Below are positions 6,282 to 8,882 of a stretch of 8,882 bases of DNA, piece by piece. The number at the start of each line of letters is the position of its first letter. Position 1 is the stretch's first letter. The notes under the pieces are model-generated. The model ran no database searches. It was given only the letters and a program-made list of their open reading frames with translations, and was not told where the DNA came from. This DNA comes from Chloroflexota bacterium (GTDB lineage Bacteria; Chloroflexota; Anaerolineae; Anaerolineales; UBA4823): NCBI GenBank assembly GCA_030669775.1, contig DAOVCZ010000063.1, positions 1 to 8,882 on the forward strand, written 5' to 3'. Position numbers and translations under genes: made by a program.

Positions 6282-6355
6282 TGGGCGGAACAGGACTCGA
6301 ACCTGCGACCTCTTCTGTGTAAGAGAAGCGCTCTAACCAACTGAGCTATCCGCCC
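6282..6355 (-). tRNA. tRNA-Val(UAC)
   Basis: A complete 74-base cloverleaf on the - strand: acceptor GGGCGGA/TCCGCCC, D arm GCTC/GAGC, anticodon stem CTTCT/AGAAG around loop CTTACAC with anticodon TAC (reads GUA and other valine codons), variable loop AGGTC, T arm GCAGG/CCTGT around TTCGAGT, discriminator A. CCA is not encoded, so it is added after transcription. It has its own promoter element and terminator and appears to be a single-gene unit. No flanking repeat of its 3' end was seen in the window, so nothing shows use as an integration site. Confidence 0.97.
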
Positions 6356-6364
6356 GCGACGGTG

Positions 6365-6370
6365 ATTATA
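6365..6370 (-). promoter_or_regulatory. -10 element of tRNA-Val
   Basis: The - strand reads a perfect TATAAT ending nine bases before the mature 5' end of tRNA-Val, so the primary transcript would carry almost no 5' leader. The -35 is poor (TTGTGA at a 19-bp spacing is the best seen). Confidence 0.55.
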
Positions 6371-6616
6371 CTCGATCCCAATTAGAACCTCACAAATCCG
6401 AAACAATTCGAATAATTTTCCTCCAAATTTACGGATGGCAGCTTTGATAGAAATCACTCGTCGCAATATTATTTGCACACTTAGGACAATTATGATAAAC
6501 TCATATGGCAATCTAAGCCGAATAATCCCTCGATCCTGCAAAATGGATAGCATCCTTCCCTCTCCCCACTAACCCGCATCCCCATAAAATTCAGGATGGA
6601 TTGCAAGGAGTAAGCC

Positions 6617-7453
6617 ATGACATATGAGGATCGCATCCGTCAACAACGCCCCGACATGTCGAAAAGCTTTGCCAAGCTGGCAGATTTCCTGCTTGACTCG
6701 TATATTGAAGCTGCATTCATGACCGCCAGTGAACTTGCACACCGATTAGACTTGGATGCCGCCACAGTCGTGCGGTTTGCACAGACACTTGACTACAAAG
6801 GTTTCCCCGACATGCAGCGTGAAATTCGCCAGCGGGTCTTAAATGACTTGCTGGTTCGACCGGAGCAAGCCAAAGAGTCTGAATCTGTGCCTGGTGTTGT
6901 GGACAACGCCATGCAGGAATTATCCCTGGCACTGGAGCAAACCAGAATCTCTCTGGACACCGATGCTCTAGCAAATCTGGTTGAGCAGATCGGCGCTGCC
7001 CGGCGGATTGTCTTGCTGGCCGAGAATCCCGCCCAGGCTGCCGCATACAATCTTGTGCACTTCCTCGAACAAGGAGGATTTCCGATTTACATTGCCCGTT
7101 CTGGAGTTGCAGACCTGGCGCGCACTGTCCACACAGCAACCCTTCAGGATCTATTGATCGCATTAGAAGTATCAGGACAATCACCTTACATTGCAGGCGC
7201 CCTGGAAGCTGCACGCAAAAAAGGTCTGCCAACAGCAGCGATTCTAGGCGCAGCATCTCTCAACTCGGCGCGCGCCGCTGATGTTGTCCTGGCGGCTCGA
7301 TCCAACCCATCTTTGGGAGTTGGCATCATTTCCATCGAATCGATCATTTTTGCCCTCTGCCAGGCTTTACGCTGGCGATTCGCTGAGCGGTTTGCCGGAG
7401 CAGAACAGGCTATTGCAGAATTATCTGCAAATATTCAACATTCGAACGACTGA
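6617..7453 (+). CDS. MurR/RpiR-family transcriptional regulator (HTH + SIS)
   Basis: 278 residues, the usual family length. The N-terminal RpiR helix-turn-helix domain spans about 1-80, with TASELAHRLDLDAATVVRFA (about 36-55) as the DNA-binding part and the typical KGFPDMQREI after it. A SIS-fold effector domain follows at about 110-255. In most relatives SIS binds a phosphosugar through a glycine/serine loop (G-x-G-x-S); here that strand ends in VLLAENPAQ (132-140) without those glycines, although the second loop keeps SGQS (186-189). The effector may therefore not be a standard sugar phosphate. The start is clear: AAGGAG (6605-6610) six bases before the ATG. The FAH-family gene begins 27 bases after the stop, so the two are probably co-transcribed and the regulator probably controls its own operon. 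A weak promoter candidate is TTGCAC (6473-6478) with TAAACT (6496-6501). Confidence 0.92.
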   Translation: MTYEDRIRQQRPDMSKSFAKLADFLLDSYIEAAFMTASELAHRLDLDAATVVRFAQTLDYKGFPDMQREIRQRVLNDLLVRPEQAKESESVPGVVDNAMQELSLALEQTRISLDTDALANLVEQIGAARRIVLLAENPAQAAAYNLVHFLEQGGFPIYIARSGVADLARTVHTATLQDLLIALEVSGQSPYIAGALEAARKKGLPTAAILGAASLNSARAADVVLAARSNPSLGVGIISIESIIFALCQALRWRFAERFAGAEQAIAELSANIQHSND

Positions 7454-7480
7454 TTTAATTTCATTTACCAGGAGACATTC

Positions 7481-8251
7481 ATGCGCATCATCCGCTATCA
7501 AACCGCGTCCCAATCACCTTCTTTCGGTTGGGTAATGGAAGATAAAGTAGGTGATCTTGAAGGCTCCCCGTTTTCTCAATTCAGTCGCACGGAAGCTATT
7601 CATCCCCTAGAAGAGGTGGATTTACTGCCGCCAGTGATACCTAGTAAGATCATCTGTGTGGGCCGTAACTATGTCGCCCACGCAAAAGAACATGATGCCG
7701 AAGTTCCTGAAGTACCCTTAATTTTCCTTAAACCACCATCAACGATCGTCGCACACGGTGGAACGATTTACCTACCTCCCCAATCCCAACAAGTCGAACA
7801 CGAGGCAGAATTGGCAGTGGTGATCGGCAAATCAGGACGCTGGATTCCCCCTGAAGATGCTAAGGATCATGTATTTGGTTTCACAATTGCCAATGATGTC
7901 TCCGCCCGGGACCTTCAATTCCGGGATGGGCAATGGACACGAGGAAAGGGATTTGATACATTTTGCCCATTGGGTCCATGGATCGAAACCAAATTTGATC
8001 CTGCAGATGCAGTGATCACCTGCCACGTGAGCGATGAGATGCGCCAGATGGCTTCCACCAGGGATATGGTCTTTAATGTCAGGCAATTAATCGCCTATGT
8101 ATCTTCTGTTATGACCTTATATCCAGGAGATTTGCTATTGACAGGAACACCGGCTGGGGTAAGCACTATTGTCGATGGCGACATAGTTGAAGTAACTATC
8201 GAAGGCATAGGATCTTTGCGCAACCCAGTTGCTAACGAACCGGCTCACTGA
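7481..8251 (+). CDS. Fumarylacetoacetate hydrolase (FAH) family protein
   Basis: 256 residues of the FAH superfamily, which cleaves or isomerises acyl-pyruvate-type diketo acids (fumarylpyruvate or acylpyruvate hydrolases, hydroxymuconate isomerase/decarboxylases, oxaloacetate decarboxylase). A short N-terminal domain (about 1-50) precedes the catalytic core: CVGRNYVAHAKE (59-70), probable metal ligands E108 and E110 in EHEAELAVVIG and D139 in IANDVSARD, then K156 and D159 in RGKGFDTFCPLGPW, and LLTGTPAGV (219-227) with DGDIVEVTIEGIG near the end. All key acidic residues are present, so it should be an active Mg/Mn enzyme in the cytoplasm; the exact substrate cannot be told. AGGAG (7470-7474) lies six bases before the ATG. 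It sits between the RpiR regulator and a membrane protein that starts two bases after its stop. No other aromatic-degradation genes are in the window. Confidence 0.94.
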   Translation: MRIIRYQTASQSPSFGWVMEDKVGDLEGSPFSQFSRTEAIHPLEEVDLLPPVIPSKIICVGRNYVAHAKEHDAEVPEVPLIFLKPPSTIVAHGGTIYLPPQSQQVEHEAELAVVIGKSGRWIPPEDAKDHVFGFTIANDVSARDLQFRDGQWTRGKGFDTFCPLGPWIETKFDPADAVITCHVSDEMRQMASTRDMVFNVRQLIAYVSSVMTLYPGDLLLTGTPAGVSTIVDGDIVEVTIEGIGSLRNPVANEPAH

Positions 8252-8253
8252 CC

Positions 8254-8882
8254 GTGGAATTACCCTTCGATTTGGATTCCCTTTCCCTTGATATTCACGC
8301 TGCCGTCCAGGTAGCTATTGTCCTATCGGTCTTAGGGTTAGCAATTAGTCTTTGGTTGGGTATTCGATCGATTCGTAAAGCCAGAACGCTGCGCTTCTTC
8401 CGCATGCGCCGGGACAGTATGGTACACGGTTGGCGCTTGTTGTTCTCTGCGATTTTCTTGGGAATTCTGGCATTTCTCATAAATCGCTTTGCAGAACCGG
8501 TCGCTTACAGTTTCTTCCCTCCCACCGCGACTGCATCCCAAACCCCAACGATTACCATCACCCCATCGATCACTCTCACGCCTACGATCACGCTCACTCC
8601 GACCATTACCTTAACTCCTTCAGTCACAGATACCCCAACAGTAACTCCCACTCCGCGTCTACCACTGGCTATTGAGAATCAGATAGAGAGCACAGTTACT
8701 CCTAATCCAGACTCGATTTTCAGCCAATTGATCTTCAGCGAAGGGATCGATGAAGAAACTTATCAACCGCTCAATCCTGGGGAAGTCTTCCAAAAGCCGA
8801 TCGGGCATATGTACGCCTTATTCAGCTATGATCGTATGCTTGACGGTTCTCAATGGAGCGCGCTGTGGTATCGGGGTACAGA
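8254..8882 (+). CDS. Membrane-anchored protein with Thr-Pro repeat linker, 3' partial
   Basis: An open frame of 209 codons from a GTG that runs off the right edge. An in-frame stop at 8233 limits the start, and the GTG, two bases past the FAH stop, is the only standard start in that gap; with no strong Shine-Dalgarno site it is probably translated by coupling. Two hydrophobic helices (about 17-37 and 60-79) flank a very basic loop (RSIRKARTLRFFRMRR), so the loop should be inside and both ends outside. Residues 100-135 are six units of [IV]TxTP[ST], an extended Thr-Pro stalk of the sort common in Chloroflexota surface proteins. After it comes a probable extracellular domain, with LFSYDRMLDGSQWSALWYRG at the window end, which I recognise only as a recurring Chloroflexota sequence of unknown function. 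Low-complexity content and reading through the edge make the function unassignable. Confidence 0.8.
   Translation, partial: MELPFDLDSLSLDIHAAVQVAIVLSVLGLAISLWLGIRSIRKARTLRFFRMRRDSMVHGWRLLFSAIFLGILAFLINRFAEPVAYSFFPPTATASQTPTITITPSITLTPTITLTPTITLTPSVTDTPTVTPTPRLPLAIENQIESTVTPNPDSIFSQLIFSEGIDEETYQPLNPGEVFQKPIGHMYALFSYDRMLDGSQWSALWYRGT
8551..8658 (+). repeat. Six 18-base units coding [IV]TxTP[ST]
   Basis: In-frame 18-base units (8551, 8569, 8587, 8605, 8623, 8641) encode ITITPS, ITLTPT, ITLTPT, ITLTPS, VTDTPT and VTPTPR. The middle units are alike at DNA level as well, which suggests growth by slippage or unequal exchange; the outer ones have drifted. Confidence 0.85.

Noticed and set aside
6089..6322. 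77-codon + strand frame ending in GGTGLEPATSSV
   Set aside because: Its C-terminal part is a translation of the tRNA-Val gene in reverse, a common false protein prediction.
6227..6553. 108-codon - strand frame containing GRIAQLVRALLLHRRGRRFE
   Set aside because: This is the classic spurious peptide from translating a tRNA gene; it covers tRNA-Val completely.
6545..6598. CATCC/GGATG inverted words just before the RpiR gene, possibly an operator or RNA switch
   Set aside because: The arms are five bases, with several alternative partners, and do not cover the ribosome-binding site; this is likely chance.
6717..7256. 179-codon - strand frame inside the RpiR gene
   Set aside because: It is a shadow of a strongly supported gene on the other strand, with no domain or ribosome-binding site.

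Overview
The window looks like a chromosomal segment from a Chloroflexota (probably Anaerolineae-like) bacterium. This is inferred from gene style, not from a search: a BTAD/NB-ARC-like/TPR regulator with a C-terminal AEGVAMSLQEAVNYAL motif, a secreted protein with a Thr-Pro repeat linker behind two membrane helices, a tRNA gene without an encoded CCA end, and moderate GC.

Layout, left to right. (1) Bases 2-1306 (+) hold most of a WbaP-type polyprenyl-phosphate sugar-1-phosphate transferase that runs off the left edge. It is more AT-rich than the genes to its right and is probably the end of a surface-polysaccharide cluster. (2) Bases 1307-2144 hold no convincing gene but contain several inverted repeats, a strong + strand terminator (1690-1716), a good + strand promoter (1817-1846) and a hairpin-rich stretch (1868-2049) that could be a structured RNA. 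(3) Bases 2145-5255 (-) encode a 1036-residue BTAD/ATPase/TPR transcriptional regulator. (4) Divergent from it, bases 5530-5838 (+) encode a small YdhR-family protein. The 274-bp gap between them carries overlapping opposed promoters, a second promoter with an extended -10, and 11-bp tandem direct repeats at its -35 position, the geometry used by SARP/BTAD regulators. (5) Bases 5839-6237 form a non-coding convergent region with a 16-bp hairpin. (6) tRNA-Val(UAC) lies on the - strand (6282-6355) with its own -10 and terminator. (7) Bases 6617-8882 (+) form a tight apparent operon: an RpiR-family regulator, a fumarylacetoacetate-hydrolase-family enzyme, and a GTG-started membrane-anchored protein with a Thr-Pro linker that runs off the right edge.

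How the parts may work together. The large regulator and the YdhR-like protein are proposed to be a linked pair, with the regulator sensing a signal through its ATPase/TPR body and activating the small gene through the direct repeats. In the right-hand operon, an RpiR regulator with a degenerate sugar-phosphate loop probably responds to something linked to the FAH-family enzyme. No full mobile element, CRISPR array or rRNA was seen.
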